Positions 48,300-61,599 are shown, numbered from the stretch's first letter. The stretch is DNA of 64,000 nt from Neodiprion pinetum (GCF_021155775.2 NC_060234.1:7264283-7328282), one strand, 5' to 3'. Numbers and translations are program-made. The notes: generated by a model from the letters alone, not told the origin.

Positions 48300-49590
48300 C
48301 GTCGCAACGTCGGTTTGAGTTTCAAAGCACGTTTAGTTGCACGTCTGCACATACGCAGCTGCCAATAGAGAAAAGAAATGCGGGACCAAATCGGTTGACT
48401 GTAAAGAGTGCCGTGGTGCTTTCTAGTTTCTACTTCTCTTTTACCCCGCTTAAATTGCACCTCGTATATTTTTTCAAACTGGGTGACGAAGTGAAGATTT
48501 CAACTGATCCCTGCACTCGTGGGACGTGAGCGCAACCCCTCGCCGTTCACCGTTCGAACGGATCGAACCACTCGCTGCAGCTGGTTCCACAACGAACTAT
48601 TTTACGGCTTCGTATTGGAAAGAAGATTCCGAGGGAGATTCCGATCAGGGCGGTAAATCATCCCTCGGTGGCCATAAACGACGCGGGGGGAAACTTCCGG
48701 GACAAAGGATGCTGCTGCAGAGCTCGACGCTCCTGGAAGGGTTGATTTTCAACTACCGATGGGTTCGGCTGCTTGGTTGTATTACACTCTGTGTGGACAA
48801 GAATTTTAGGATATTAATTGAATGATTAATTGTGCTTAGCGGTATTATGGGTACCGTTCTATTACCGCATTCGATGCGCAAGGGGGATGGAAGTTCTGTC
48901 TTGGAACGTGTGAATGGCAACAATGATCCATCGATCACGCAAAGTGCTCAACTTTTGAGAAAAATGAACTCACGCAGCCATAATTGCTCTTTTTTTTACA
49001 CAATATGTCGAGCTACCGAAGATTTCGAGTGACGTAGGTACTTGATTTCGTAAAACTAAATTGAAATTCTTAATTTATACGTAACAGGTCATACTCCGCT
49101 CGGCCTGCCAAATTTCACCATTTTATATTATTTTATTTTTTTTTTCATGGCATGTTTGTAGTTATCAGTCTAAATTAGGCAATCTACGTAAAAGATAACT
49201 GATCAGTCAACTTTCGCCAAGCGATAAATATCAATTTAGGCTTAAAAAATTGATATCCATGGCTTAAAAGCTTCGTAACTTTTTGCCTCCTTCCTCCATT
49301 CTTCGCTGACGTGCAATAAACAAAGTCTGCACGACGACGTTGAATACACCACAGTGGGTTGATGATATTAAAACAATTAATTTAACACGTTGCGAAAATT
49401 CTCAAGGGTCGAATGTACGCCACTTGAAGAAATCGACAAACACGTAAACCGATTAGGCCGATGATAATCGAGTCAACTGAGCCGTTTAGCGAGCCCGCAG
49501 AATTACCCGAAGAATTTATTTCGCCGAAATTGTAGGACGCGAAACGGTGCGAGAAATCGATTCGCGGTAACTAACGTGAGGCGGGTAGAA
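48300..49590. other. Spacer with GC-rich patch at 48.5-48.75 kb
   Basis: A 99-codon plus frame (48526-48825) covers a GC-rich patch and begins inside a GTGAGC word, so it is more likely donor-side or composition-driven than a gene. No domain is recognised. The rest is AT-rich. Confidence 0.35.
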
Positions 49591-49593
49591 GAG

Positions 49594-49735
49594 CAACGCA
49601 CATTTCTCTTTTCTCCTCTCTTTTTCTTCCCCTTTACTCTTACTCCTAGTTTTTTTTTCTCAAACTTTTTTCTCTGTGCTCGTTTTGCTCTATTTTTCTT
49701 ATTCGCTTTTTTGTTTGTTTTTTTTTTTTCTTTGT
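49594..49735 (+). repeat. Pyrimidine tract
   Basis: Nearly all bases on the plus strand are C or T over about 140 bp. Such tracts can form triplex DNA and often lie in introns. The frames across it are low-complexity Phe, Ser and Leu and are not genes. Confidence 0.65.
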
Positions 49736-49739
49736 CAAG

Positions 49740-52700
49740 GCGGGCTAATTACGGAAACGTCAACGCTCTCTTTTCTCTTTCGTCCTGTTGCAGCTTAGAG
49801 CTTGCGACCTCAGCTCTCTAAAGCTGGCATTTTTTCCGCCCCAGGAAGTTAATTAAGTGAGTCTGCTGGTGGCCCTTGAGTAGATCCGTTTACTTAGTAG
49901 TCTGGCTATTTCCATTCTGTCTGCAAAGCCGCTCGTCGATCACCTTCAGTCAAGTGCTCACATCAAATGGATAGCTGTCCAACATTCTTTGGCTACAAAT
50001 TTCACCCAATTACATCCGGGGAGACGTAGGGCTGAGAGAAGACGAAGATAACGCCTCTTCAAGGAGTTGAATGCCTGTAAAATTCATTAATATGAGCACA
50101 TCGATAATCAATAAAATGTTATGAAATGAAAAACACAGACGGATACTGTCATGAAAAAAATTGAAAGAATAGAAGATTTTGCCAGAGTTTTTTAATGCAC
50201 TCACTTTTTGATTCAGAATCAAACGAAAGAAAAAATAAAGACGAAATCAAGAATGTGCTCCAATAATCATAGACCCAATCACTTAATTTTTTTATATTTT
50301 GTTATAAATTTAATTCATCAATATTGTTTCTCAATACAGATTCCTGTACCGGCATTTTACCGATACTTAGCCATGAAACGAACCTTTCTAGTATTTTCAT
50401 GGAGACGGGGATGTCTCCACTCTGATTGACTTTATCGATCGAGTCATTTGATTGGCCGACGTGATCCACAGTCCAGAACTGGCCTTCTGTACCTACTCAA
50501 GATGGTCTACAAACATATTTGCATTTAATACCTGTAAAATCATCGTATTCATAAGCTGCGAAGATCTCTTGAAAATTACAAAAATATTAAATACTGGCAT
50601 TAGAAACAAAAGCTCAAGTGTATCTATGCTTTACTTCAAACCACTTTGAAATCGTTCAACATCTATTGGACTCGTTCAATTCTAGTCTATAATAGGTCGA
50701 CTATTTTTACCCTACTAATCTCCTTGATGAAATTGACGTCACGCCGTGAAACGCAACGCTCAAAACGCAAGGCGGCTTGAATCTGCATCGATAATGCTGA
50801 TGGGGCTTTGAGATTTCAGGGGCGATGAAGCATAAATGTACCTGTGTACCTGATAATCGAGTTTCTCAGAGAATGGAAATTATTTCACGATGTACCGAGA
50901 CCCGGCGATACTTTTAATTAATAGAATTACTTATACAGCATAAACACACTGCGCAGCTAACAAGCCCGCGTTTCTCTGCAGGACTGACTAACGCAATTTC
51001 TTAGGAAATTATCAGCCCAGCCATCATCGAGGCTGGGAGTAATTTTCATCCCGTAACACATGCCTTGAATATAAATTGTAAGCGACGCTAAGCGTTAAGG
51101 CGATATCTTACTCTCTTTGACGAGTAGTGGATCGTTGCTCAGAAATTGCACGTCGCATTGAAGGAAAAAATATGGTAATAGGTATCACACTCTACTGTCG
51201 CACTCGCAATCAGAATATAAATTTTGGAATAAGTAGATAGGATATAAGAATTCCGGGACGCAATAGCGATGTACCGACTGTCGGTAAGGTAGGAATCGGA
51301 GCTGACTCCGTCGATACGCCACTATTATGTCCCAGAACACTTATATTCTATCTGACGGAATAATGTCACGCTTTGGAAGCAACACTTCATCTCCAACTAT
51401 GCCGAATAATATTAAGCCTGTGTTTCAAGATCAATTTCAACAATATCAGACTTCAGGCTTCGTTTAAACTTCTGCTTAACGTAAATGCAGGTGGTACTTT
51501 GTGACATTCACACATTGTTCAAGTTGTTATAATATACACCGTCCGTCTGATACGGTACAGAATTTATTGCACTATGCGTCGAGCAACTTATTACAGATGC
51601 ATGCAAGTCAACGTGTCGCTAATCCACTAATGAATTGGTCCGCTTTATAAGCTACCTGCGCGTGATCTGCATGAGGTAATTCTAGAATTTCAATTACGTA
51701 CTCACAGTAATCAGACCTTCGAAGTTTATCGGTTATACACGTGGGTATAACACAAAACAGTTTTCATTGATAGACAAATGTTTCGAAAACGCAAGTCGAG
51801 CTCCCTGATTTCTACTCTATGACACACTATGGGTAGTATTTTCCTAAAATATAGTTGAAAAAAGGCCGTGATTCGGGGATTTAAATGACTCTGAAAAATA
51901 TTAAAGAAAGAAGCTGCGGTTCTTCAGCCAATTTCTTCTCAAAAAATTTAAAATCCCTCTTTTTGATCTTTGTCTTGAGTTATTCGTTCAGCTCGAAAGC
52001 CTTTCTACCGGATGTCATAAATACTTGTATATAATACTTAGACATATTTGTATCGCGTCAGTTGGATGCAGCTGCGTGTAATAAATAACATTGCGAAACA
52101 AATACACAGGATAAATTATTGCCACTGGATAAATGTTTGTCCACCGTTGAGAGATTTCTAAAATTTACCAATCGTCCCAAATTTCGCCCACTTACTCCGA
52201 GTGCAGTGTTAAAGTCTCGAGTATGGGACTCACGAGTCAGGAGCAATGAACTGGAATGCACTTTTGAAAGGATCGTCTCCCAGTTCCGATATTATTCCCT
52301 GCCCGTAGCTTTTGGAATTTGTCATATACGCATACCTGCAGAGATAATTGTGAGATAATAGAAATGAGAATCGAAATATCTCGAAGAGTGAAGAGCCCAA
52401 CCAGGAATTTATATCAACCGTGATTAAAATTACTTGCAAGGGATTATTAATTCAGCAAACGCTTGATAAGCACTGGCGAGAAATTCGAGTTTAAGTACTT
52501 AGTGACGCTAAGCTTTTGGGACAAATCGCCATTATTCCTCCAGCTTCTCCGCGAGGCGACCGAGAGATGCGGTGTAAAACTTTTCGCTCAAACTTTTTAT
52601 CACGTATAATTTAATTACGGCATATTGTATTAAGCTCGAAATAATTGATAATTATAACAGGAGACTCAAGGCACACTGTTTGAGCAGGATCGTAAAGCGG

Positions 52701-53450
52701 AATGACTGATGCATTTGTCAACCCGGAAAACTTCCTTTCGAAGAAAAAATTATCATCGAATCAAAAACACGTTGCATCGTTCGCACAATCGGTTTTTAGC
52801 ATTTTTGAACATGTTTTCATGTTTTCATGTAAGATCCAAGCAAATGATTTGGTCATTTGAAAAATTACGGACGAATATCTCTACCGATTCAATCGAAAGT
52901 TTGGGTAGAGAGGTGTCACAGAACTTTCCGAACTTCTACTACTTCCGGTTCAATACATCCTGAATTTCAACTGCATCGCTAAATCGATTCGAATAAAATT
53001 TGTGAAGAAAATCAATTATTTACTGGAGATGAGGCAAATTTTTTTTTTTTTGTACAATGTTTTTCAACATCCGATTAAAAAATTATGTCATACCTTAATT
53101 GAAAATAGGTTGATAGTTCTCAGAACTTTCCGTGAGCTTTCCTAGAATTTGAATACATGACTTTATTCTAATTCACTGCCTACTTGCTGCAATATAATTC
53201 ATTCCAAAACGTAGGTATAAGTTGATTGTTTAAATTATCTCTGTTCACGTATATCGGTTTCTGCCTCGAAAATGTTCATTGCTTCGAAGAATTTTCTCCC
53301 TCTGAGATAAATGGCGCCTGTTCCTCCTTTTCGAATATCTAACGAACTAAGCCGAGCCATTGATGATTATGCGAAAGGACCTCGACCAAAGGCGGGAAAA
53401 ATATCATTAGAAATTAGTTGAAGTGTGCTGTTAAATAGATAATGGATGAC
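49740..53450. other. Spacer, no gene recognised
   Basis: Mixed AT-rich sequence. Short frames, for example at 50208-50429 and 52709-52963, show no domain. No RNA gene or transposon end is supported. Confidence 0.5.
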
Positions 53451-53452
53451 AA

Positions 53453-53488
53453 GGTAGGGTAGGGGGGGAGGGGTGGGGAGGGGAGGGG
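53453..53488 (+). promoter_or_regulatory. G-quadruplex-prone G run
   Basis: The plus strand has six or more runs of three to seven G separated by one or two A or T bases, well above the four runs needed for a quadruplex. It stands alone in AT-rich DNA. Its role, if any, is unknown. Confidence 0.7.
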
Positions 53489-53726
53489 ATGCGCCTTCGT
53501 CCGAGGATCCTTTGAATTGCTCAAGATTACGTTTTGCAACCCTTGCAATTTCTTCGTCGCAGTATAACCGCGAAGCACGGTTTGATAAATGCCTGAAAAA
53601 GAAGAACCTCTAATTTTTCATTCCCTGGGAAATGAGGCTGGACGCAGACGCTGCTGAATAACAGTTCTAGCCCTGAGATATTCTCCGATGATGATTATGA
53701 AACTCGCTGACGACCGAGCGTCGATG

Positions 53727-53940
53727 GTTTTTTTTTTTTTTTTTCTTTCTTATTACTCTTCTTTTACACCTTACTCCTGTCGTATTAATTTTTTTTTGTT
53801 CTTTTACTTTTTCAATTTTTTTTTTTTACTCGTATTCTTTGCAAGGAATTTTATTTTTCCCCCTCACCTTAATCTCCTTTTCAGCCAAGATCGATTTTCT
53901 TGCTTCCTTTTTTTTTCTCTCCTTTCACCCTTCCGGCACT
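53727..53940 (+). repeat. Pyrimidine tract with long T runs
   Basis: The stretch starts with a run of at least 16 T and stays largely C and T for about 200 bp. It lies some 240 bp from the G run at 53453-53488. The translated frames are low complexity and not genes. Confidence 0.6.
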
Positions 53941-53944
53941 TCTT

Positions 53945-55055
53945 ATAACGTTTACCGCTTCACTTGGTGGATTCTTTTTATTCGGCGTCACTTTTCACAG
54001 ACTAAAGGTATTCTCAGTGAAAATAATCTCATTTTAAGTGATTAAACAACGCCATCAAATTTCTTACGCTTAGAAACTGTTTCGGTGAATATTCAATTAA
54101 GGACTCGAAATAATTGAGGTGATATTTTTTTCTCTCGCTTCTTCTAAAATTATTAGACGATTTTCAAAGTAAAAGACAACTAGTCAAGGAGGATTATTTA
54201 TTATTGAAAATTTCGAAGAATGAAATGTGATGAGATTACTTTTATCAATCAACAGACTGTTCGACAAAAGTGTTACAGGAATGAAATTGATTTGCTTCAA
54301 ATTGCATACGAACGAAAACGAAGTTTACTTTTGTAGTAAATAGCTGGTCGATTTTTCGGTACGTTATTATTTGTAAATATATAGTAACTAAAAGCATGAA
54401 CTTTCAGTAACTTCATTCGTCGCCTCACGACGAGTAATTACAATCTTATACTCATACATTATTGATTGCGAATCCTTCAGGGTTTTGGGCCAAATGTATA
54501 ATGAGAACATCCAATTCGCCATCTTCAAAAAGTTTCGCAATCGACTGATCGGAAACTCATATTCGCGCGGCCGTTTCTGCGGATATCTACTTGATTTTGA
54601 GGAGCGAACAACGTCGCGGGGTAGATCTGAAGCTCGTTTGCAAGTTAAATTGGAAAATCGTGAGGCCATCGTGTGCGTTCAAAGCGGATCGATCGGTTCA
54701 GTGGCCAAGGAAAAATCAATAACCTTAAGTATTCGTACAGATAGACGCGGAATGAAACCGTGGCAACAGAACCGGCTTTGGAATCCCCGGTGAACTGCAT
54801 CACAGTAATTCGGAAACGTTGCAGAAACTTTTGGGCGATAGTCGAGTTGATTGAATTAAACAGAAACCAGATAAACTGAAATGCAAATATGGGTCTTGAT
54901 TGATTTAATTCCCAGCGACTGATTTCACCGCTGGTTTAATTGATGATAGTGAAATTCTACCGTAAATGATCTTGGTACACGGATCTTTTTGCATATGAAC
55001 CATTCCGTCTCAAACTGACCCGAGTCTGACTCTTACCGTCGGCTATTACGTTTAT
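53945..55055. other. Spacer with a 102-codon open frame
   Basis: A plus frame at 54485-54793 and a minus frame at 54669-54388 overlap. Neither has a recognisable domain or supported splice borders. Confidence 0.4.
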
Positions 55056-55057
55056 TT

Positions 55058-55675
55058 AAAAAAAAAAAAACTTTCACCGAGCTTTAAACATTCTCGACCA
55101 CGGATTTTATTTTTACCGCTCCCAAAAACACGTAAACACTATTTTCGAATAAACATCCGTTATCGACTGGCTTAAAAAGTTTCTCATGAATTCCTTGTTC
55201 AAGGACGAAAATTTGCAGACCAAGATGAAAGTGCAAGCTTTTGGTTTAGAAGCTATGTGCGAGACTAGTAATCATAAAGCGAGGAAAATTGAACTAAATA
55301 TAAATTTCAAAAACCCAAATTAATATTTCATACACTTTTTAATGCTTTTCAATTACTTTTTTTGCCTGTAGCCTCAAAATCAAAATCACGAAAGTGAGAA
55401 GAGTCGAATTAAATATGAAGTTATATTTTTTAAATTTATAAGCAATTAGACTTCTTGTTCTTTTTAATTGCTTGTTTCGCCTGTGACTTCTAAACCAAAA
55501 GCTTGTCCACTTGCATCTTGGTCTCAAAATTTTTACTAAAGAAGTCATAAGAAAAATTTGCGGCTGATCGATTCGGGCTGTTAAGTTAGAAATTGGGTTT
55601 TCGTGTTTTTGGGAGCAGCAAAAATCAAACTCGTGGTTCAAAAAATCTAAGACATGGTAAAAGATGTTTTTTTTT
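55058..55675. mobile_element. Large diverged fold-back element, about 600 bp
   Basis: An A run at 55058-55070 faces a T run at 55667-55675. Inward, GCTCCCAAAAACACG (55118-55132) pairs exactly with its complement at 55602-55616, GACCAAGATG-AAGTG-CAAGC pairs with the complement near 55510-55530, and the match continues almost to the centre near 55367. A direct repeat (CTTTTTAAT, CAATTAC, GCCTGT against CTTTTTAATTGC, GCCTGT) is superimposed at a spacing of about 110 bp. The minus frame at 55683-55339 lies in one arm and is probably a repeat product. Confidence 0.7.
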
Positions 55676-55679
55676 CTGT

Positions 55680-58105
55680 ACACTGCGCGTGAGTCGGTTT
55701 AGTGCGGAATGCCTCATACATATGAGGAAGATAATTTAGGTAAATTCATGCGACAAGAGAATGGAATAGATATTGCGGAATCAGGTTCAAAAAGGTGATA
55801 CTGAATTTGATTGGCATGAATTTTGATGAAAGTATTTTCGATTATTTTAGAAAAATTCAAAAAACTCTCGACTCGAGTGAATAACTTTCAGTTTGGACAA
55901 TTTAAACAAGGTTTCATTATTATTCAACTTCTTTATTGTTGAACTCGTATTTTTTACCCAAGTTTGGATAATCCGAGTTCATTTTTCGGCTCGCTAAATT
56001 ATTCACAAAAATATATCATCGTCAATTGCGAATTTTCATAAATATGTTTCCAATAAAGCATACAAGTTTAACAATCATAACTCGTCACGGTTCTGGCCAA
56101 ACTCTTTTGTAATCAAAGAAGTAGAAAGAGAAAAAACACTTCATCACTGGCCACCTTCATAAAATTGACCAACGAACAAAATCAAGCATCAGTTATCAGA
56201 ATGGGACGCACGTAACGTTTCAGCGTTGATAAAAATTGTAAAATACTTTCACCGATTTCAAATTGTCATTATCTTGAGATTTTTAGCTGAATTTACATTA
56301 ATCTGACTGCCATTTTTTTTGTTAATTTTTTTTTTTCTGTACTGAGATATTGATACAGAAATGTCTTAATCTTAATTTAAGACAACTTGATTCACTCCAG
56401 TCAGAAGCTTTGAAGCTTTGTTATACAATGTTCCTTTTTCGTAAACTTTGTTGTTAGAAGTTCCTTTCGAAGGAAGTATTTCGGAAACAATGAATTTTTT
56501 ATGGACGTTGGTTCGGCAAATATAACCGGTTTCATTAAGGGGCGTGTATAATAAGTGGGCCTTGGATTAGTTTAATATATTCATTAGTCTTGTGGTAATG
56601 AATTATTGAGCGTTTCATCTCATGCTCGACAAGACCGTAAAAAACAGGCATCGCTGTAAATACTGGGATGAAAAATCTAGGGAATGAAAAAAATGTGGTG
56701 AGCATATTTCGTGACTCCGTTTTTTACCGTGAAGATGCACATCTGATACCAATTTGCGTTAAGCTAGCAGTAATTTCATTCTCTGCCGTGATCGGAAAAA
56801 TCGAATTACAGTAATTCAATTTCTATTTTATTTTCACAAGAAGAATTGGATTACAGTCAGCTTTGCGTGGATTCCTTGAGGAATAAATTTACGAAAAAGC
56901 GAAATTTCAGGATGTGTATATTACAAGAGCGAAAATTTTTAATCTCTGTTTCAATTTTCTGAATTATTACGTTTGTAGAGAATAATGATAAATTTTTTGT
57001 AACTAATCTTCGATTTTTTATTCATCAGAAGATTGAATTTAAACTTAAATGAAAAGCGCAAAATTTAACTCGCAAGTTGAGATAACTATTAATTCAATAA
57101 ATTTCATAGGCATTTGATACGAATTTTGTTTTACAAAATTACAATAATTTATCGTCAACTTCGTAGATAAATTTTCATTACGACGCCCCAAATGTGATTT
57201 CAACAATTTTATCACAGTGACGTCGAACTTCGTCGAAAATAAGATTTGAAAAAAGCAAGCTCTCTCTACTTTGACCGAGTTCTGAAAAGTACTGAATAAC
57301 ATTTGCAAAAATGTTTATCCAAACATCGAGGGAGAATAAAAATTAATCGTATGCTTTGCGATGAAGGAATACACGTATAAATTATACAATCAATAACGGA
57401 CTCTGTTCAGTTGCAGATTATTAAAATCGCCTGCTGCGTGACGTCTGAAAAATTAATTCGACCAGACAATCCATGAGCAGAAGAAATTCTCAATCTGAGA
57501 AAAGTGAACCGGGAATTAGAAATTCAATCTTGAATCTCGGGGGTGCATAAAGCATCTTGAAAAGGGGGAATTTTGATCGACTGCCTTGCGTATCTCAACG
57601 AAGTTTCGTCGTAACGCAGATTTTTCACACGGGGTCTTCTGTACATAGTCCAATCGCAAAAGTTTCACTCGTAATTAATCTTATTTGATTCCATCTGGTA
57701 CGTATTTGCATGACGAATGAACTCATCGGTAGATCGGGGTGAAATGCTCGCCTTTCTTACAATTTCAGTTTCAAATGTCAATTCGAAACTTATTCTTTCA
57801 AAAATCCATTGAGCAGCTGGTTTCAGTCTAACATTTTTATTTATGAAAACTCTGATTCGTCATTAATTATGTCAAATTTCATTAGTTTAAAGAGCCGGAA
57901 CGATGAATGCTCGAATTTTCGAGCGATCAAACGTAAAGGTGGAAATAGTTTTCACTAGTATAAAATCTTCGAGGGATTTATTTTTCGCTAGGATGTGAAA
58001 TTTTGAATCATTCAAATCACTAAAAATGAAAATTTTGTATGTTTGAACTATTTTTGAAAAGTTTAATAAATCGTGAACGGAATTTCGGATAACGATGTTT
58101 CATTT
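55680..58105. other. AT-rich spacer, no gene recognised
   Basis: No gene, RNA or transposon end is supported. Both strands are rich in stops. Confidence 0.5.
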
Positions 58106-58109
58106 AACA

Positions 58110-58350
58110 TTATTTCGATATGGTTAAAAATATAGTAGAATCCTTCGATTTCACTATTTTATTACTTTCTACGAAGTCGGTGAAACAGATTCGCTTTTTT
58201 TTCAGTGCTCGGTGTAATATTTTGGAAAGAAAAGAAAATTTGGTCTTAACAACCAAAATTTGATACTGGGAATGAAATTTTATGGTCAATATGCATCCGA
58301 CCAAACATTATTTTCATACAACAAAAAAGTTCATAATGTTTCAGTAATGT
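58110..58350 (-). repeat. Dispersed repeat, copy 2
   Basis: Read on the minus strand, 58320-58289 repeats the TGAAAATAATGTTTGGTCGG core of copy 1 at 21305-21334. The upstream GAAACATTATG word and the MVGCIL frame correspond as well. The two copies lie in opposite orientation about 37 kb apart and have diverged outside the core. The family has no recognisable coding capacity. Confidence 0.5.
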
Positions 58351-58354
58351 CTAA

Positions 58355-60560
58355 GAAAAGGTTTGGCACCACAATCCTGCAGATTCTGTTGCGGTTGTGA
58401 AATCAGATCCACACAGTTGCATCATTTTGTAAAAAATGGACAATGATTGTTCAGTTGTTACAATTAAAAAAAATTATTCTTTGATTTTAATTTGTGCTCC
58501 ATGAATTAAGTGCCATATCGAACAATGACAGAGAAATATGGCATTGTGAATTGACAGGCTGATTCAATGGTATTAGACCACGAATCTTACTTCTCTTGCG
58601 AGAAAGGATTTTCAACGCGTTACAAATAGTATTTTGCCACTACAGTAAAAAATTTTATAGATTCGCAATGCAACGTATTATTTCATAGCGGTAAATCAAT
58701 TAGTAGCTTTTACGATGTAGTAAATTTTACTAGTCTTTATCCACCAAATAGATTTATCGAACTGTATGAAACAATTTGATTGATTCTAACACGGGGTATT
58801 CGATAGTTTAATAATACCATGAAAAAAGTATCACTTCGTTGAATTGACTGAATTAAAATAGAGATTCCGTATTTACGAGTATATTTTATTCGATCAAATA
58901 TTTTTTACGATTTTGTAACAAATATTTCAATAGATTCGGCATTTACAAGAAAACTTTGTCTTCCTACAAGAGAATTTTCTGCAAAACGCGACTACAAGTT
59001 GATTAAAAAAAAAAAAAAGCAAACGTATTCTCCGAATGTATAATCCCGCCTATACTTTGTATCGCTGGCCAGTCGAAAGCTCGCTTTTTCCAAAGCTCGC
59101 AATTTTCAGTCCATAGTCGTAGAATTGACGTCTAAACAGGTTTCAAAGGTCTCTGTCATCCAAGCAAACAGAGTTCGCGGTATTTTTTTATTCCAAGTCT
59201 GATTGAGAGCTCGAAGAAGTTGATACGATCGGTTCTGAGTTACCTGTGGATAAATATTCGAGTGATCTCAAGACGTAACAGGCAAAATGCTTTAACAAAA
59301 ACAGAGTTATCGATTCAGACTATCGCGTGGGTGCGATCGAGACGGTAATTTTGTCGGAACGTGTACCCGACGACATGTTGGAGTAACCCGGTGGTTGGAA
59401 ATACGATTCCTCCAAGTGATATTTTCCTGACGCGATGTGATTCATGTTTGGATAACATTATACCTGTACGATATTTTCAATTCGAAAAGGGCTTTTCGTC
59501 CCAGCAATATGGAATAAAAAAAATTTGAAAACGGAAGGATTGAATCTTTTCTTCTGGCATTGAAAACGTATTTTGATAAAATAATAATTCGCGTGGAAAA
59601 ATATGAAGACCGTAGCCATGTATCGTAACGATATTATGTTTGAATGGTTTCTAAATTATAAAAAAAAGTTATTATCATAATGTTTCTTGTTCAAGCATCA
59701 AAACGTGATGAAATTTTTCTTGCTTACTTTTTTCTAAAAAAAAAATGCATAGTTTATCAAAATAATAACATGAGTCGTATAAGAAACAGTTCTTGCATTA
59801 TTTTGAACACGGAATTTCTTCACATCGTCACAATTCTGAGTAAAAAGCTAAATTTAAAATTGTGCACAGTTATGTATAAAATCAGTACACTGAGAGAAAT
59901 TTTTAGTTCCGGTTACCGCTCAGTCCTTAAGTATTTTCAGTTTTTATCACGATCGAAGAATATAGTACTGGGTACAAATGAAAATTAGTTTTGTAGCTGT
60001 TACCGGAAAGTCTAGTATCCGTTACTATTCTTTCTCATTACGATCACTGTTATTATATTTTCTTATACAACTGTTGCGAAAATTTAATGCTTGTGCAAGA
60101 ATAGATTGACGTTAAAGCCTTACTTAACTAAAAAAAGTAGGGTAAACCTCACAAACTGTACGAATTCCACATACCTCTAATCGCTGCGTTGCTTTGCAAT
60201 GTAATGTCTCGTGAAATACAAGTTGGATCAGGTGATTTTGTTTCGAGTAGCTCGGAACGCTCGAGATTCTGAAAGCGCATACTTGGCCATTTGAAAATAC
60301 CTGCGCGGAATCAATCGAGCTAAAAGAGCACAATTACCGAACAGTGCAGTAACAGAGCCCATAACAGTTTGTACCGTAAGGCTTTTATCACCAGCGGTTG
60401 TTTTTTCGATTCCTCCCTTCTTTCCTCCTCATTTCGAACAAAAGGTCTGTTTGAATGCTCAATCGAGCAGAAGTTCGACGACGCAGCGATCGGAGAGGCT
60501 GTATAAAAGTTGCGCAAAGACAAGACGCGCATTTTTAGTAATTCATTCATTATTGATCAT
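58355..60560. other. AT-rich spacer, no gene recognised
   Basis: A 102-codon plus frame at 59680-59988 without recognisable motif is the longest frame. A TATAAAAG word at 60501 could be a TATA box but has no gene behind it. Confidence 0.45.
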
Positions 60561-60561
60561 A

Positions 60562-60582
60562 AGAGAGAGAGAGAGAGAGAGA
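60562..60582 (+). repeat. (AG)n microsatellite
   Basis: About eleven uninterrupted AG dinucleotides. It is simple sequence and likely length-variable. Confidence 0.9.
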
Positions 60583-60968
60583 CTTTCCACCAAACAACAT
60601 CCATATAAATTTCATTCAATGATCGTACAGATTTCAGTACACGGTACATTAAAAGAAAATTTCCAATACATGAAATTCATTTCTGAAAGTAAACAGACCA
60701 GCAAACATAGTCTTTAGCGATAATTTAATTTTTGTTTTGTAATTCACAGTGTCAATTAATTTGACATATTTTCAGATTCGCTGAGATCATTTTCATTTCG
60801 ATTCACTTGTTCTTCCGGGCGTCAAATACAGTGAAAATTGCATTATTATACTATACGTTCAAAAATTTTCAATACTCGGCTCATTTTTCGACTTGAAATT
60901 AGACTGCGATATAAAAATTCCTATTGGCAGGTCGATTTTTTCACGAGGCCAAATAACGGTTCGAAAAT

Positions 60969-61544
60969 TTATTTCACGTGAAATTGAGATCTTAGAATCC
61001 CGTGAAAATCCACAGTGTTTCGGAGCCAAATGTTTGCTTCTGTCTTTTTGCCAAACTTACATGTTAAAGTACAACGAATAAACAACCTTTTCGAATCGGA
61101 ACGGTAATGCAAGTTTGCAAGCTTGCAAGTTTGCGCTCTTGCTTCGATTCGAAAGGGTTGATACATATACATATATATGTGATAATTGTTCGTCGTTTCT
61201 TTTTCATTTCCCTCGCTGACCCACTCAACGTTTTTGGCCTTGCTTACCTTCTGTATAAAAGTTGTGAAAGGAATCGAAACACGCTCTTTAATCCGAATTT
61301 TATCCTGCACACCTTTGCGAAATTGGTCCCAATTGAAAGGGATCAAAAGTAACCATTTCCTTTTCGACCAAGATCTTACTTTCTCCACGAGTATGTCTGT
61401 ACAATACTGTTTTGTCAACCTCGAAATGTGGTTAAAAATCACCAAGACTGCAATTACAAAAGGACGAAACCATTGGATTCCAAAGAGGTTGATTGGCCCG
61501 AAATCGATACCTACTAATAATTTGTTAGTGAGAAAATCGTACAT
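60969..61544 (-). CDS. Longest open frame (191 codons), unidentified; coding status uncertain
   Basis: The minus strand is open for 191 codons, longer than any other frame in the window and longer than chance easily gives at this base composition. The N-terminal part is hydrophobic and aromatic, the middle is basic, and there is a Tyr-Met repeat over an ATATAC simple sequence near 61165-61180. I recognise no domain. A 135-codon plus frame covers 61186-61593, so openness on both strands weakens the coding case. A TTGCAAGCTTGCAA palindrome (61115-61128) lies within it. It could be an orphan gene, a decayed transposon frame or chance. Confidence 0.2.
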   Translation of the reverse strand: MYDFLTNKLLVGIDFGPINLFGIQWFRPFVIAVLVIFNHISRLTKQYCTDILVEKVRSWSKRKWLLLIPFNWDQFRKGVQDKIRIKERVSIPFTTFIQKVSKAKNVEWVSEGNEKETTNNYHIYMYMYQPFRIEARAQTCKLANLHYRSDSKRLFIRCTLTCKFGKKTEANIWLRNTVDFHGILRSQFHVK

Positions 61545-61599
61545 TGAGAATTCATCAAATTATTGGATTCGTGAATTGCAAAGGTGTCTATAAAAATAT

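Noticed and set aside
48526..48825. 99-codon GC-rich plus frame with protein-like N-terminal part
   Set aside because: It begins inside a GTGAGC word with no ATG, has no acceptor before it, and the second half reads into AT-rich spacer.
49576..49821. 81-codon frame rich in Phe and Leu that could look like a membrane protein
   Set aside because: It is a translation of a pyrimidine tract, that is, low-complexity DNA.
53688..53948. 86-codon Phe-rich frame that could look like a membrane protein
   Set aside because: It reads through T runs and a C/T tract; the hydrophobicity follows from base composition.
55339..55683. 114-codon minus frame
   Set aside because: It lies in one arm of a fold-back repeat and has no recognisable domain.
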